Of a stretch of 62,573 nt of DNA, positions 1-8,015 are shown piece after piece. The notes under the pieces are model-generated. The model was given only the letters and a program-made list of their open reading frames with translations, ran no database searches and was not told the origin of the DNA. The translations under genes were made by a program, and so were the position numbers. Position 1 is the first letter of the stretch; each line of letters begins with the position of its first letter. This DNA comes from Flavobacterium sp. UBA7680 (GTDB lineage: Bacteria; Bacteroidota; Bacteroidia; Flavobacteriales; Flavobacteriaceae): the NCBI RefSeq assembly GCF_002482975.1, contig NZ_DLHA01000030.1:1-62573 (forward strand), given 5' to 3'.

Positions 1-1
1 C

Positions 2-220
2 TCATTTACAAACCAAACTTTGGCACAAATCGAATTATGGAAAAACAGCGCTGCTTACAACAATGACGTTTACATGTTACCAAAACATTTAGATGAAAAA
101 GTTGCTGCTTTGCACTTAGCTAAATTAGGAGTTGAATTGGAAACTTTACGTGACGATCAGGCTGCTTATATTGGTGTTCCGGTTGAAGGTCCATTCAAAC
201 CAGAATACTACAGATACTAG
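2..220 (+). CDS. ahcY: Adenosylhomocysteinase, C-terminal fragment
   Basis: This is the last 72 codons of S-adenosylhomocysteine hydrolase, the cytoplasmic NAD-dependent enzyme that splits S-adenosylhomocysteine into adenosine and homocysteine in the methyl cycle. The frame is open from base 2 and has no start here, so the gene is cut by the window edge. The fragment carries the family's typical tail: a TLAQIELW segment, a YMLPKHLDEKVAALHL segment and the C-terminal FKPEYYRY, whose lysine and tyrosine reach the NAD site of the neighbouring subunit in known structures. A strong hairpin follows. Identification is confident despite the short piece. Confidence 0.93.
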   Translation, partial: SFTNQTLAQIELWKNSAAYNNDVYMLPKHLDEKVAALHLAKLGVELETLRDDQAAYIGVPVEGPFKPEYYRY

Positions 221-269
221 TAATTTTAGATTGAAGATTTCTGATTTTAGATTTCTTTAATTACATATC

Positions 270-308
270 AAACCCGACAGGTTTTTAAAACTTGTCGGGT
301 TTTGTTTT
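270..308 (+). terminator. Intrinsic terminator of ahcY
   Basis: A 14-base inverted repeat (270-283 with 290-303, one G-T pair) with a short TTTTAA-type loop is followed by a T-rich run. It lies 50 bases after the ahcY stop. Its core resembles the palindrome at 51945-51977, so it may be one copy of a recurring hairpin. Confidence 0.8.
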
Positions 309-435
309 TAAAAATGAGAGACTTATTTCCGGATAAAAAAAGATTTCTATAAAAAACATACTTTTTAAAGAATAACTCCTTAATTTTAAGAATCAGAATA
401 AGTTACTATTTCTCAACTACATAAAAACTGTACTC

Positions 436-2754
436 TTGAAAAAAACATCTTATTTATTCGTCTTATTGTTTTTGTTGTGTCTTCCGCACGTAATTTTTTC
501 GCAGGAAAAAAAGCCTAAAGTTGTTTTAGTGCTAAGTGGTGGCGGTGCAAAAGGAATTGCACACATTCCGCTTTTGCAAAAACTGGATTCTCTTCATATC
601 GTTCCAGACCTTATTGTGGGTAACAGTATGGGAAGTATTATAGGAGGTTTGTACGCAATGGGATATTCTGGTGATAGTATCGAAAAATTAACCAAAAACA
701 TTAATTGGGATAAATTACTTGGCGGAGGCCAATCACTGCGATCTGTAAGCGTAGAAGAAAAAAGAGAGTTTCAGCGGTATTTAGTCGGAATTGGGATTAA
801 AAACAAAAAACTTAACAGTATTGGCTCTTTATTAAATGACCAAAATTTAAGAGAATATCTTTCTGAATTAACGTATCCGGTATATAACATTAGAGATTTT
901 GACAGCCTGCCTATTCCGTTTAGAGCCATGGCTACCGATTTGTCTGAAGGAAAAGAGGTTATTTTAAGCAAAGGAAGCTTAGCTTATGCCATGAGAGCCA
1001 GTATGTCTCTGCCGGCTATTTTTAAACCTATGTCGTACGAAAAAACAGTTTTGGTTGACGGAGGGGTTTTGAATAATTTCCCTACAGATGTTGCCAAACA
1101 AATGGGTGCTGACATTATTATTGGCAGTGACGTTGGTGGCGGATTAGAGCCCATAGATAAACTGAACAATGTTTTAACCATACTGACACAAACCAGTATG
1201 TTCCCGAGCAACATTAAAAATCCTGCTAATAGAAAACTCTGCGACATTTTAGTAGATCACATGCCGAACCTTCGTTTTTCGACGGCAGACTTTTCAGATA
1301 GTGCCGAAATCTATAAAGATGGTAAAATTGCAACCAACGAAAATCTTCCGGCTTTAGTCGCATTATCCGAAAAATTAAAAGGATATCAGCAACGAGTTCA
1401 CGAATTACCACACATGCCTTCAGAAATTATTCTGGATACGATTGTATACAAAAAAATCAGTCCGGAGAACCTTGCGCTGGTATTAGGAAGAATAAATCTT
1501 AAAACACATGTAAAATACACCACACAAGATTTAATAGCAGGTATTAACAGAGCAATGGGTACCAATCTTTTTGACGAGATTACGTACAACTATTTCATCA
1601 AAGACGATAATAAATTAGGTGTTACCATCTTTGGCCACGAACGTGCCAAAAACCAACTGAATACATCGGTTCATTATGACACGTATCGAGGCGTTGGAAT
1701 CATTTTTAATTACACCGCCAGAAATGTTCTCGCCAGAGCATCCCGCCTTCTGGTAACAATCGATATCGCCGAACAACCCAAAGCAAGAATCAATTATCAG
1801 AAAAATTTTGGAGGAAACCGAGATTGGTGGTGGTCATCTGAACTTTATGGAGCCTTATTAAGACAAGAAATCTTCTTTAATGGTAAAGCTTCAGATAACG
1901 TACTGTATAATTCTGTCGAATTTACTAATGAAATCAACAGAAATATAAACTCCCTTAAAAGCTATTTTGGTTATGGCTTACACTATCAATATTCTAATCT
2001 AAAACCAAAATACGACAGAGAATACAATCCCAACTCTCCCAACATTTCTAATTATAATTTAAATACTATAGAAATAAATGCGCACTATGCTTACAATGAT
2101 ATGGATAAAGTTTTCTTTGCTGAAAACGGAACAATTATGAAAGCCAATATCACCCGATCATTGCTAACAGATGTCTACACCTCTTTTAACGATCCTGAGC
2201 ATTCAAGCATATCTGGCGCAACCAATGGTTATACAAAATTTGGTTTCAGTTATCAAAAAAGAGCACTTTTACGAAAGAAAATTACAGGAATCGTTGGGTT
2301 CGATTCTTATTTTATTTTTGAGGATAAATACAAAGACGATCAAATCCCTTATTCAGATTTTGGTTATGCCTCAAAATATTTCTTAGGCGGCATCATACCA
2401 AGCTCCGGTAGCAATCGTTTTTCGTTTCCCGGCCTGCACGAAGACGAGCTCAATGTTTCGCAATATATGGGCTTAAAACTAGCTTCTCAGATCAATCTTA
2501 TGGGCAAAATTTACCTGACTCCCCATTTTAATATCGCAACCGTTGGTTTTGAATCTTTCGATAAATACATCAACAAAGCCTTTAGTCCAAAAGGAAAATG
2601 GGATGATGGTTTCGACCCTAGCCTTGTAATATCCGGAGGCGCTGCAATTTCCTATCAATCCATTTTAGGCCCTATACATTTCGATACTTCATGGATCAAT
2701 AATATCGACAAAGTAAGACTGTTTTTCAGCGTAGGATTATCGCTCAATCCATAA
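436..2754 (+). CDS. Patatin-like phospholipase with C-terminal outer-membrane barrel
   Basis: A 772-residue protein with an N-terminal signal peptide ending near residue 22 (VIFSQE). A patatin lipase domain covers about residues 28-310. It shows the glycine-rich oxyanion motif GGGAKG (35-40), the nucleophile elbow GNSMG with Ser64, and the catalytic Asp in DGG (208-210). The last ~380 residues look like a POTRA-like segment followed by a beta-barrel ending in alternating aromatic strands, as in the PlpD-type family of outer-membrane patatins. It probably hydrolyses phospholipids at the cell surface or is partly secreted through its own barrel; this is inferred. The only plausible start is TTG at 436, just before the signal peptide. 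Confidence 0.85.
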   Translation: MKKTSYLFVLLFLLCLPHVIFSQEKKPKVVLVLSGGGAKGIAHIPLLQKLDSLHIVPDLIVGNSMGSIIGGLYAMGYSGDSIEKLTKNINWDKLLGGGQSLRSVSVEEKREFQRYLVGIGIKNKKLNSIGSLLNDQNLREYLSELTYPVYNIRDFDSLPIPFRAMATDLSEGKEVILSKGSLAYAMRASMSLPAIFKPMSYEKTVLVDGGVLNNFPTDVAKQMGADIIIGSDVGGGLEPIDKLNNVLTILTQTSMFPSNIKNPANRKLCDILVDHMPNLRFSTADFSDSAEIYKDGKIATNENLPALVALSEKLKGYQQRVHELPHMPSEIILDTIVYKKISPENLALVLGRINLKTHVKYTTQDLIAGINRAMGTNLFDEITYNYFIKDDNKLGVTIFGHERAKNQLNTSVHYDTYRGVGIIFNYTARNVLARASRLLVTIDIAEQPKARINYQKNFGGNRDWWWSSELYGALLRQEIFFNGKASDNVLYNSVEFTNEINRNINSLKSYFGYGLHYQYSNLKPKYDREYNPNSPNISNYNLNTIEINAHYAYNDMDKVFFAENGTIMKANITRSLLTDVYTSFNDPEHSSISGATNGYTKFGFSYQKRALLRKKITGIVGFDSYFIFEDKYKDDQIPYSDFGYASKYFLGGIIPSSGSNRFSFPGLHEDELNVSQYMGLKLASQINLMGKIYLTPHFNIATVGFESFDKYINKAFSPKGKWDDGFDPSLVISGGAAISYQSILGPIHFDTSWINNIDKVRLFFSVGLSLNP

Positions 2755-2806
2755 ATAAGCTCCCCTTTCAATCTAAAATCTAAACTCAGAAATCTAAAAA
2801 TAAGTT

Positions 2807-2925
2807 GGGCGTGCCACCATCCCGTCAAGAGGGCAACTTACTTTGCGCTTATACGCCCTCTTACCGGGACGCTGTCGGGCTATCCACGCTACTTCGGTAG
2901 CCTGCTCCTATCCCTCACGCTCACG
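2807..2925. repeat. GC-rich interspersed repeat
   Basis: A roughly 120-base block, clearly richer in GC than its surroundings, with no reading frame. It begins GGGCGTGCC and ends in CTCACGCTCACG. It contains a hairpin: AAGAGGGC (2827-2834) pairs with GCCCTCTT (2855-2862), extended by CCCG/CGGG outside. From general knowledge, blocks with this GGGCGTGCC...CCCTCACGC layout recur between genes in Flavobacterium genomes. Only one copy is present here, so the repeat status rests on that knowledge. Confidence 0.5.
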
Positions 2926-3021
2926 TAAATCAAGAACAACAATTTTAATCAGATATTCAGTATATTCTTAAGTTTAAGTTTTACATTTGAAATTCAAATC
3001 CCCAATATCCAAAACCTACCT

Positions 3022-3591
3022 ATGAGAACACGCCTTACTTTAATCCTATTATTACTGTTGCCTTTTTTTGCCAATGCACAATCTAGCATGCAAAGACAAA
3101 TGCAAGCCTCGAATGCAATGTTAAGACAACAAAATCAGATGTTTTTGCAGCAGCAACAGCAACAACGCGCTCTGGCAACCATGATGAACAACATCGAAAC
3201 CAAAGAATCGAAATTAGCTAAAGAAGAAAAAAAACGCACAAAACTTCAGGAAAAAGCAAAACAAAGAGAAGCTGATTTAAAAACAAAAAACGAGGAACTA
3301 AAAGTCCTAGAAACCAATACTGATACTAATGCAACCACTTTAAAAGCTATCGAAAAATCTAAAAAAGAAGTTGCCAAGTCCGAAGAAAAAATAAGCCAAT
3401 CAAAAACCGAAATCGAAAAAAGTTCCAATAAAATTCAGGATTTACAAAACCAGATACAGGCCGATAAAGTCAAAAAAGAGGAATTAGAGAAAAAACACGA
3501 AGAGGAGAAAAAGGCCAAAGAAGAAGAAAAAAGATTAAAAGAAGAGGAAAAAGCTAAAAAAGAAAAAGAAAAACAAGACAAGAAAAAATAA
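3022..3591 (+). CDS. Secreted coiled-coil protein of unknown function
   Basis: No family was recognised. The 189-residue product has a clear signal peptide (MRTRLTLILLLLLPFFANAQ), then a Gln/Met-rich stretch (residues 20-55). A long charged helix follows, dominated by Lys and Glu, from about residue 58 to the end, ending in repeated KEE/KKE units. The composition predicts a continuous coiled coil in the periplasm or at the cell surface. It stands 267 bases after the patatin gene and 32 bases before the next gene, so it may share a transcript with the latter. The low-complexity tail makes function assignment by similarity unreliable. Confidence 0.6.
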   Translation: MRTRLTLILLLLLPFFANAQSSMQRQMQASNAMLRQQNQMFLQQQQQQRALATMMNNIETKESKLAKEEKKRTKLQEKAKQREADLKTKNEELKVLETNTDTNATTLKAIEKSKKEVAKSEEKISQSKTEIEKSSNKIQDLQNQIQADKVKKEELEKKHEEEKKAKEEEKRLKEEEKAKKEKEKQDKKK

Positions 3592-3623
3592 TACCTCTTT
3601 TACAATTTCAGAACAATACAAAT

Positions 3624-3908
3624 ATGATTGAGAAAGTTTTATGCGACCAACACGGTTCTAAAGACATGTCTTTTACCTGCATACATATTGCAATGGCATT
3701 AGACGAAAAAGAAAAAGTAGGCTTTTATTATTCAGAAGCCGAAGAAGATCTCCCGCAAATTGCCTGGTGCGGAGCATGCGAACAATGGCTATTGGATAAC
3801 GGCGAAGAATGGACTGACGTTTTTAAAACCAATGCCGATTTTAAAATGTTATGTGCCGACTGTTTTGATGAGGCAAAAAACAAAGAATTAGAAATTCATC
3901 TGAGGTAA
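3624..3908 (+). CDS. Small cysteine-rich, probably zinc-binding protein
   Basis: A 94-residue protein, no named family recognised. Cysteine and histidine residues fall in a metal-site pattern: Cys7 and His10, Cys19 and His21, then two CxxC knuckles, WCGAC (Cys49/Cys52) and CADC (Cys77/Cys80). This suggests two zinc sites and a zinc-ribbon fold. There is no signal peptide or membrane segment, so it is likely cytoplasmic. The product is acidic. It sits between the coiled-coil gene and the SMR transporter on the same strand, but a -7-type box separates it from the latter. Function unknown. Confidence 0.6.
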   Translation: MIEKVLCDQHGSKDMSFTCIHIAMALDEKEKVGFYYSEAEEDLPQIAWCGACEQWLLDNGEEWTDVFKTNADFKMLCADCFDEAKNKELEIHLR

Positions 3909-3927
3909 ATAAATCTCATGAAAAAAG

Positions 3928-3935
3928 TAACTTTG
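3928..3935 (+). promoter_or_regulatory. Putative -7 box before the SMR transporter gene
   Basis: TAACTTTG matches the Bacteroidetes -7 consensus TAnnTTTG and ends 15 bases before the ATG at 3951. No clear TTG is seen at the -33 distance, so this rests on one element. Confidence 0.35.
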
Positions 3936-3950
3936 TAAAAAACGTCAATC

Positions 3951-4283
3951 ATGAAGAACTTTTTATTTTTATTCATTGCTATTATTTTCGAAATCATCGC
4001 AACAACCGCATTAAAAAAGTCCGAACAATTTACTCAGCTTGTCCCAAGTATTATTACACTTATAGGATATTTTGCTGCATTTTACTTTTTAAGTTTTGCT
4101 ATCAGAACCATTCCTGTCGGATTTGCTTATGCCATTTGGTCTGGAGTTGGTATTGTATTAATTACTACTATTGGCGCAATATTCTTCAAAGAAATACCTG
4201 ATTTACCCGCTATAATCGGATTGAGTTTAATTATAATTGGCGTTATTGTAATTAATGTTTTTTCTAAAACTACGGCGCATTAA
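3951..4283 (+). CDS. Small multidrug resistance (SMR) family transporter
   Basis: A 110-residue protein with four hydrophobic helices, the standard size for the SMR family of proton-coupled exporters in the inner membrane. Glu14 in helix 1 (IIFEIIATTALK) is the essential proton- and substrate-binding residue of EmrE and its relatives. The helix-3 signature (GFAYAIWSGVGIVLI) is also present. Members export quaternary ammonium compounds or guanidinium; the sequence alone does not decide which. The ATG at 3951 starts directly with helix 1. The next gene, fic, has its own promoter 13 bases downstream of the stop. Confidence 0.88.
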   Translation: MKNFLFLFIAIIFEIIATTALKKSEQFTQLVPSIITLIGYFAAFYFLSFAIRTIPVGFAYAIWSGVGIVLITTIGAIFFKEIPDLPAIIGLSLIIIGVIVINVFSKTTAH

Positions 4284-4295
4284 ATCAAAAATAAT

Positions 4296-4324
4296 TACTT
4301 TTGATAGTATCAAATGATACTATC
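4296..4324 (+). promoter_or_regulatory. -7 box overlapping a perfect palindrome upstream of fic
   Basis: TACTTTTG (4296-4303) matches the TAnnTTTG box. It runs into a perfect inverted repeat, GATAGTATCA (4303-4312), AA, TGATACTATC (4315-4324), whose last base touches the ATG at 4325. Transcription from this box would start inside the palindrome, so a protein bound there would block it. An autoregulatory operator for the downstream Fic/winged-helix protein is the natural reading, but it is inferred. Confidence 0.55.
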
Positions 4325-5278
4325 ATGAAGCCTCCTTATGACATTACTCCTGCAATATTAATGCTGGTAAGCGCTATATCTGAAAAGATCGGTGCAATAA
4401 ACGCTATATATCTTGATAAACAATCTCCTCAATTAAGAAAACAAAATCGAATTAAAACAATTCACTCGTCTTTACAAATTGAAGGTAATACATTAACAGA
4501 AGAACAAATAACCGCTTTAATAGAAAATAAGAGAATTATTGGTCCACAAAAAGATGTGTTAGAAGTTCTAAATGCTATTAAAGTTTATGAAAAATTAGAT
4601 CAATATAAATCTACCTCTGCAAAAAGCTTTCTGAAAGCCCATGAATTATTAATGAAAGATTTAATAATTGATCCGGGAAAATACAGAAAACAAGGCGTTG
4701 GAATCGTTAAAGGATCAAAAGTTGCTCACATTGCTCCTCCGTATGATAATGTTCCTTTTTTAATGAATGACTTATTTGAATATTTAAATAATAAAAACGA
4801 ATTAACCCTAATTAAGAGCTGTGTTTTTCATTATGAAATGGAATTTATTCATCCCTTTCTTGATGGAAATGGAAGAATGGGAAGATTATGGCAAACTGTA
4901 ATTTTAATGCAGGAATATCCGGTTTTTGAATTTTTACCTTTTGAAACTTTAATTAGTCAAACTCAAGATGATTATTATAAATCTCTTGCACTAAGCGATA
5001 ATACAGGAAAATCTACTCATTTTATTGAATATATGCTCGATGTAATTAATAAGTCATTAAATGGTTTATTGAATTACAACAACAGAACACTCCGGGACAT
5101 TGATAGATTAGAATACTTTTGTTCTCTAGGAATTAAAGTATTTACCCGAAAAGATTATATGAACATATTTAAAGATATTTCTGCAGCAACTGCCAGTAGA
5201 GATTTAAAAAAAGGTGTCGAACTGAAAATATTAAATATTACAGGAAATCAGAGTACTGCAAAATACAGTATCGCGTAA
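4325..5278 (+). CDS. Fic family AMP-transferase with winged-helix C-terminus
   Basis: The product (317 residues from ATG 4325) is a Fic-domain protein, an enzyme class that usually transfers AMP from ATP to a target hydroxyl. The catalytic loop HPFLDGNGRMGR starts at His176 and matches HPFxxGNGRxGR in full. An N-terminal inhibitory helix motif, (S/T)xxxEG, is present as Ser49 to Glu53-Gly54 in SSLQIEGN; in this class the Glu blocks productive ATP binding. The last ~70 residues (from about DIDRLEYF) look like a winged helix, ending in a GNQSTAKY wing, so the protein may bind DNA. A TTG eight codons upstream is in frame but lies inside the promoter palindrome and was rejected as start. Confidence 0.87.
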   Translation: MKPPYDITPAILMLVSAISEKIGAINAIYLDKQSPQLRKQNRIKTIHSSLQIEGNTLTEEQITALIENKRIIGPQKDVLEVLNAIKVYEKLDQYKSTSAKSFLKAHELLMKDLIIDPGKYRKQGVGIVKGSKVAHIAPPYDNVPFLMNDLFEYLNNKNELTLIKSCVFHYEMEFIHPFLDGNGRMGRLWQTVILMQEYPVFEFLPFETLISQTQDDYYKSLALSDNTGKSTHFIEYMLDVINKSLNGLLNYNNRTLRDIDRLEYFCSLGIKVFTRKDYMNIFKDISAATASRDLKKGVELKILNITGNQSTAKYSIA

Positions 5279-5290
5279 TTCAAAAAACAA

Positions 5291-5755
5291 ATGATTTTTC
5301 AAAAAGCCAAAATTTCAGATTTGAAAGAAATGCAGCAATTGTATATCGAAACCATACAATCTGTATGCAAAGACGATTATAATGTTGCGCAAAGAGAAGC
5401 CTGGAGCTCCGGTGTAAACAATACCGAGCGGTGGACAGAAGTTATCGAAACACAATTTGTTTTATTAGCCATCATTAAAGATCAAATCGCTGGTTTCGGA
5501 ACTTTAAAAGATGGAAATTATATTGATTTCTTCTACATACATAAAGATTTTCAACGACAAGGAATTGCCGATAAACTTTTAACTGAACTTGAACTTGAGG
5601 CGAAAAATCACAATTCAAAAATCATAACATCAGATATTAGCATAACCGCAAAACCATTCTTCGAAAAGAAAGGATATATTGTAAAAGCAGAACAAAAAAA
5701 CATAAGATTAGGCGTTGAATTGATTAATTACAAAATGGAGAAGCATTTATTGTAA
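5291..5755 (+). CDS. GNAT family N-acetyltransferase
   Basis: A 154-residue protein of typical GNAT length. The acetyl-CoA binding segment is visible as the IHKDFQRQGIADKLL stretch (the R/Q-x-x-G-x-A/G signature) at about residues 93-107, followed by a helix and the FFEKKGYIVKAE motif typical of the fold's end. It is probably a cytoplasmic acetyltransferase acting on a small molecule or protein amine; the substrate cannot be told. It starts 12 bases after fic on the same strand and is likely co-transcribed with it. Confidence 0.82.
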   Translation: MIFQKAKISDLKEMQQLYIETIQSVCKDDYNVAQREAWSSGVNNTERWTEVIETQFVLLAIIKDQIAGFGTLKDGNYIDFFYIHKDFQRQGIADKLLTELELEAKNHNSKIITSDISITAKPFFEKKGYIVKAEQKNIRLGVELINYKMEKHLL

Positions 5756-5758
5756 TAA

Positions 5759-5966
5759 TCTCTCGCAAAGACGCAGAATCGCAAAGTTCTATTTTAAAAT
5801 TTAAGTCAATCTTTATGAACGTACTTTGTGCCCTTCGACTTCGCTCAAAGTGACAATATTGAAAAAAAACTTTGCGCCTTAGCGTCTTTACGAGCAAAAA
5901 ACATAGCGTACTTTGCGTAAACCTTAGCGTACTTTGCGTAAACCTTAGCGTACTTTGCGGTTAAAA
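5759..5966. repeat. Repeat block: imperfect inverted repeat plus 21-base tandem repeat
   Basis: The 282-base gap holds a mosaic of short repeats. TCTCGCAAAGACGC...GCAAAGTT (5759-5787) is partly complementary to AACTTTGCGCCTTAGCGTC (5868-5888). Between them lies one copy of GCCCTTCGACTTCGCTCA (5830-5847), which recurs near 56.8 and 57.6 kb. After them, a 21-base unit CTTAGCGTACTTTGCGTAAAC repeats about three times (5902-5964). No protein is encoded. Confidence 0.7.
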
Positions 5967-6037
5967 AAAAGACAGCAAGTTTCGGATTTTATGCCCGCAA
6001 AAACCAATCGATATTTGCATTATAAAATTGAACGAAA

Positions 6038-6886
6038 ATGAACACACAGGAAAACATCAATTATAATCGAATAGCCGATGCGATCGATTATATCAAAGTT
6101 AACTTTAAGGAACAACCCAACTTAGATGAGGTTGCCGAGAAAGTGCATTTAAGTCCGTTTCACTTTCAGCGCTTGTTTACCGAATGGGCAGGAACAAGCC
6201 CGAAAAAGTTTTTGCAATATATTAGTGTCGAACACGCCAAAAAAATCCTCAAAGAAAACAAAGCCACTTTATCTGACGCCGCTTTTGATACAGGATTATC
6301 CGGAACAAGCCGACTTCATGATTTATTTGTAAATATCGAAGGAATGACTCCCGCCGAATATAAAAATGGCGGTAAAAATCTCGAAATTAATTTCAGTTTT
6401 GCCGAAAGTCCGTTTGGGAATATCATTGTTGCTTCTACCAATAAAGGAGTTTGTTTTATGGCTTTCGCCGAAGATGAAGAAACCGGATTTCAGGATTTAA
6501 AAACCAAATTCCCAAATGCATCATTCTCACGAAAACTAGATTTATCACAACAAAATGCTTTATTTATTTTCCAAAACGATTGGAGTAAATTGTCTGAAAT
6601 TAAACTGCACTTAAAAGGCACCGATTTTCAATTGAAAGTTTGGGAAACATTACTAAAAATCCCAATGGGACAACTTTCTACTTACGGTTCGATTGCGCAA
6701 CAAATTGAGAAACCAAATGCGTCAAGAGCTGTCGGAACTGCGATTGGCAGCAATCCAGTTGCTTTTCTAATTCCATGTCATCGTGTTATTCAGTCTTCAG
6801 GAACCTTTGGCGGTTATATGTGGGGAAACACCCGTAAAACGGCTATTATTGGTTGGGAAGGCGCGCAGATAAATCCAATAATCTAA
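6038..6886 (+). CDS. AraC-type regulator fused to methylated-DNA cysteine methyltransferase (Ada lacking its N-terminal domain)
   Basis: A 282-residue fusion. Residues ~10-110 form an AraC-type double helix-turn-helix, with LDEVAEKVHLSPFHFQRLF as the first HTH. Residues ~118-280 form an O6-alkylguanine-DNA alkyltransferase with the active-site motif PCHRVI and acceptor Cys247. In E. coli Ada these two parts follow a zinc domain whose methylated Cys38 turns the protein into an activator. That domain is absent here, and a related domain is encoded separately at 8037. The protein should repair O6-methylguanine and probably bind DNA; how it senses damage is unknown. Alkylation-repair genes follow on the same strand. 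Confidence 0.88.
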   Translation: MNTQENINYNRIADAIDYIKVNFKEQPNLDEVAEKVHLSPFHFQRLFTEWAGTSPKKFLQYISVEHAKKILKENKATLSDAAFDTGLSGTSRLHDLFVNIEGMTPAEYKNGGKNLEINFSFAESPFGNIIVASTNKGVCFMAFAEDEETGFQDLKTKFPNASFSRKLDLSQQNALFIFQNDWSKLSEIKLHLKGTDFQLKVWETLLKIPMGQLSTYGSIAQQIEKPNASRAVGTAIGSNPVAFLIPCHRVIQSSGTFGGYMWGNTRKTAIIGWEGAQINPII

Positions 6887-6938
6887 AGTTATTATCAATT
6901 GTTACGATTGATATAATATTTTCAACACAAAGTATATC

Positions 6939-7031
6939 GTAGAGACGCACAACAGTGCGTCTACACAAAGATTGTCGACAAAAATCTTCGTGGCAATACG
7001 TCACGTTAGACGCACTGCTGTGCGTCTCTAC
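6939..7031. repeat. Palindrome-ended repeat element, short copy
   Basis: The element begins with a GTAGAGACGCAC... arm (6939-6964) and ends with its reverse complement (7007-7031). Each arm is itself a near palindrome around GACGCAC...GTGCGTC. The interior is about 40 bases and includes TTGTCGACAAAAATCTTCG. A second copy lies on the other side of the neighbouring gene at 7821-8015. Confidence 0.75.
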
Positions 7032-7084
7032 AATAAAAAAATGCGCAAAAAATTCTTTGGCATTTAATCCTATCTAAAATTATT

Positions 7085-7798
7085 ATGCAAAATATACAAT
7101 CAAAAATTGCTTCTCTTAATTGGGAAAGCATCACCGAATCTATGCATGAAAATGGCTTTGCTATTATTCCGAGTATACTCAATAACGAACAATGTGAAGA
7201 TTTAAAATTCGATTATGATAATCCAAATTTATATCGAAAAACGGTTGTTATGGAACGTTATCGATTTGGTTTGGGTGAATACAAATATTTCAATTATCCC
7301 CTGCCCGATTTAATTCAAAATATACGTTCTTCGATTTATCCTAAATTGGCTCCAATTGCAAATGCTTGGATGAAAGCTTTGAATATCAATACCATTTTTC
7401 CTGATAAACATTCAGCATTATTAAAACAATGTCACGATAATAATCAATTAAAAGCAACTGTTTTAATTTTAAAATATGGAAAAAGCGGTTTCAATACTTT
7501 ACATCAGGATTTATATGGAGATATTTATTTCCCTATTCAAATTGTGCTTTTTCTTTCTGAACCAGATGAAGATTTTACCGGAGGTGAATTTGTCTTGACA
7601 CAGCAAACGCCGAGAGCACAATCGAAAGCAATTGTTTTAAAACCTAAGAAAGGAGATATTTTGGTTTTTACAACCAATTTTAGACCTGTAAAAGGCACAA
7701 AAGGTTATTATCGGGTGAATATGAAACATGGGGTAAGCGAAATTCATTCTGGTGAGAGATATACGTTAGGAATTATTTTTCATGATGCATTATCGTAA
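7085..7798 (+). CDS. 2OG-Fe(II) oxygenase (COG3826-type), probable alkylation-response protein
   Basis: A 237-residue protein with the double-stranded beta-helix metal site of 2-oxoglutarate dioxygenases: His140 and Asp142 (TLHQDLYGD), a distal His at 215 (MKHGVSEI), and Arg225 in GERYTLGIIFH as the likely 2-oxoglutarate ligand. GGEFVL and KGDILVF mark the core strands. I recognise it as the family often filed as COG3826, prolyl-hydroxylase-like in fold and frequently placed beside ada and alkB genes. Its substrate is not known. Placement between the Ada-like fusion and the Ada-zinc/AlkB pair suggests a role in alkylation damage. Repeat elements lie on both sides of the gene. Confidence 0.8.
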   Translation: MQNIQSKIASLNWESITESMHENGFAIIPSILNNEQCEDLKFDYDNPNLYRKTVVMERYRFGLGEYKYFNYPLPDLIQNIRSSIYPKLAPIANAWMKALNINTIFPDKHSALLKQCHDNNQLKATVLILKYGKSGFNTLHQDLYGDIYFPIQIVLFLSEPDEDFTGGEFVLTQQTPRAQSKAIVLKPKKGDILVFTTNFRPVKGTKGYYRVNMKHGVSEIHSGERYTLGIIFHDALS

Positions 7799-7820
7799 AA
7801 TTTATAGACATGCAATATCT

Positions 7821-8015
7821 GTAGAGACGCACAGCAGTGCGTCTACGCAACGTGAATCAAAAAAAGAAAGGCAATTTCTCACGCAGATTTCACAGATTTA
7901 AACAGATTTTTAATCCTTTAATCTGTCGCAAAAAACATCATATACAGTGCGTTAATGTCACGTATTCAATCTGTGTCGACAATCTTCGCGTAGACGCACT
8001 GCTGTGCGTCTCTAC
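7821..8015. repeat. Palindrome-ended repeat element, long copy with nested insert
   Basis: The 26-base end arms (7821-7846 and 7990-8015) are exact reverse complements and match the arms of the 6939-7031 element. The interior is longer here. It shares GTCGACAATCTTCG with the short copy but contains an extra block, TCACGCAGATTTCACAGATT through AATCTGTCGC, which resembles a separate interspersed repeat common in Bacteroidetes. No protein is encoded. The right arm ends 21 bases before the next ATG. Confidence 0.75.

Noticed and set aside
3246..3428. Minus-strand frame opposite the coiled-coil gene
   Set aside because: A shadow of the Lys/Glu-rich coding strand, giving only Ser/Phe/Leu-rich translation.
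4301..4324. TTG start giving eight more residues to the Fic protein
   Set aside because: It falls within the -7 box and operator-like palindrome, while ATG 4325 follows directly.
5902..5964. CRISPR array made of 21-base units
   Set aside because: The units are directly adjacent without spacers, so it is a plain tandem repeat.
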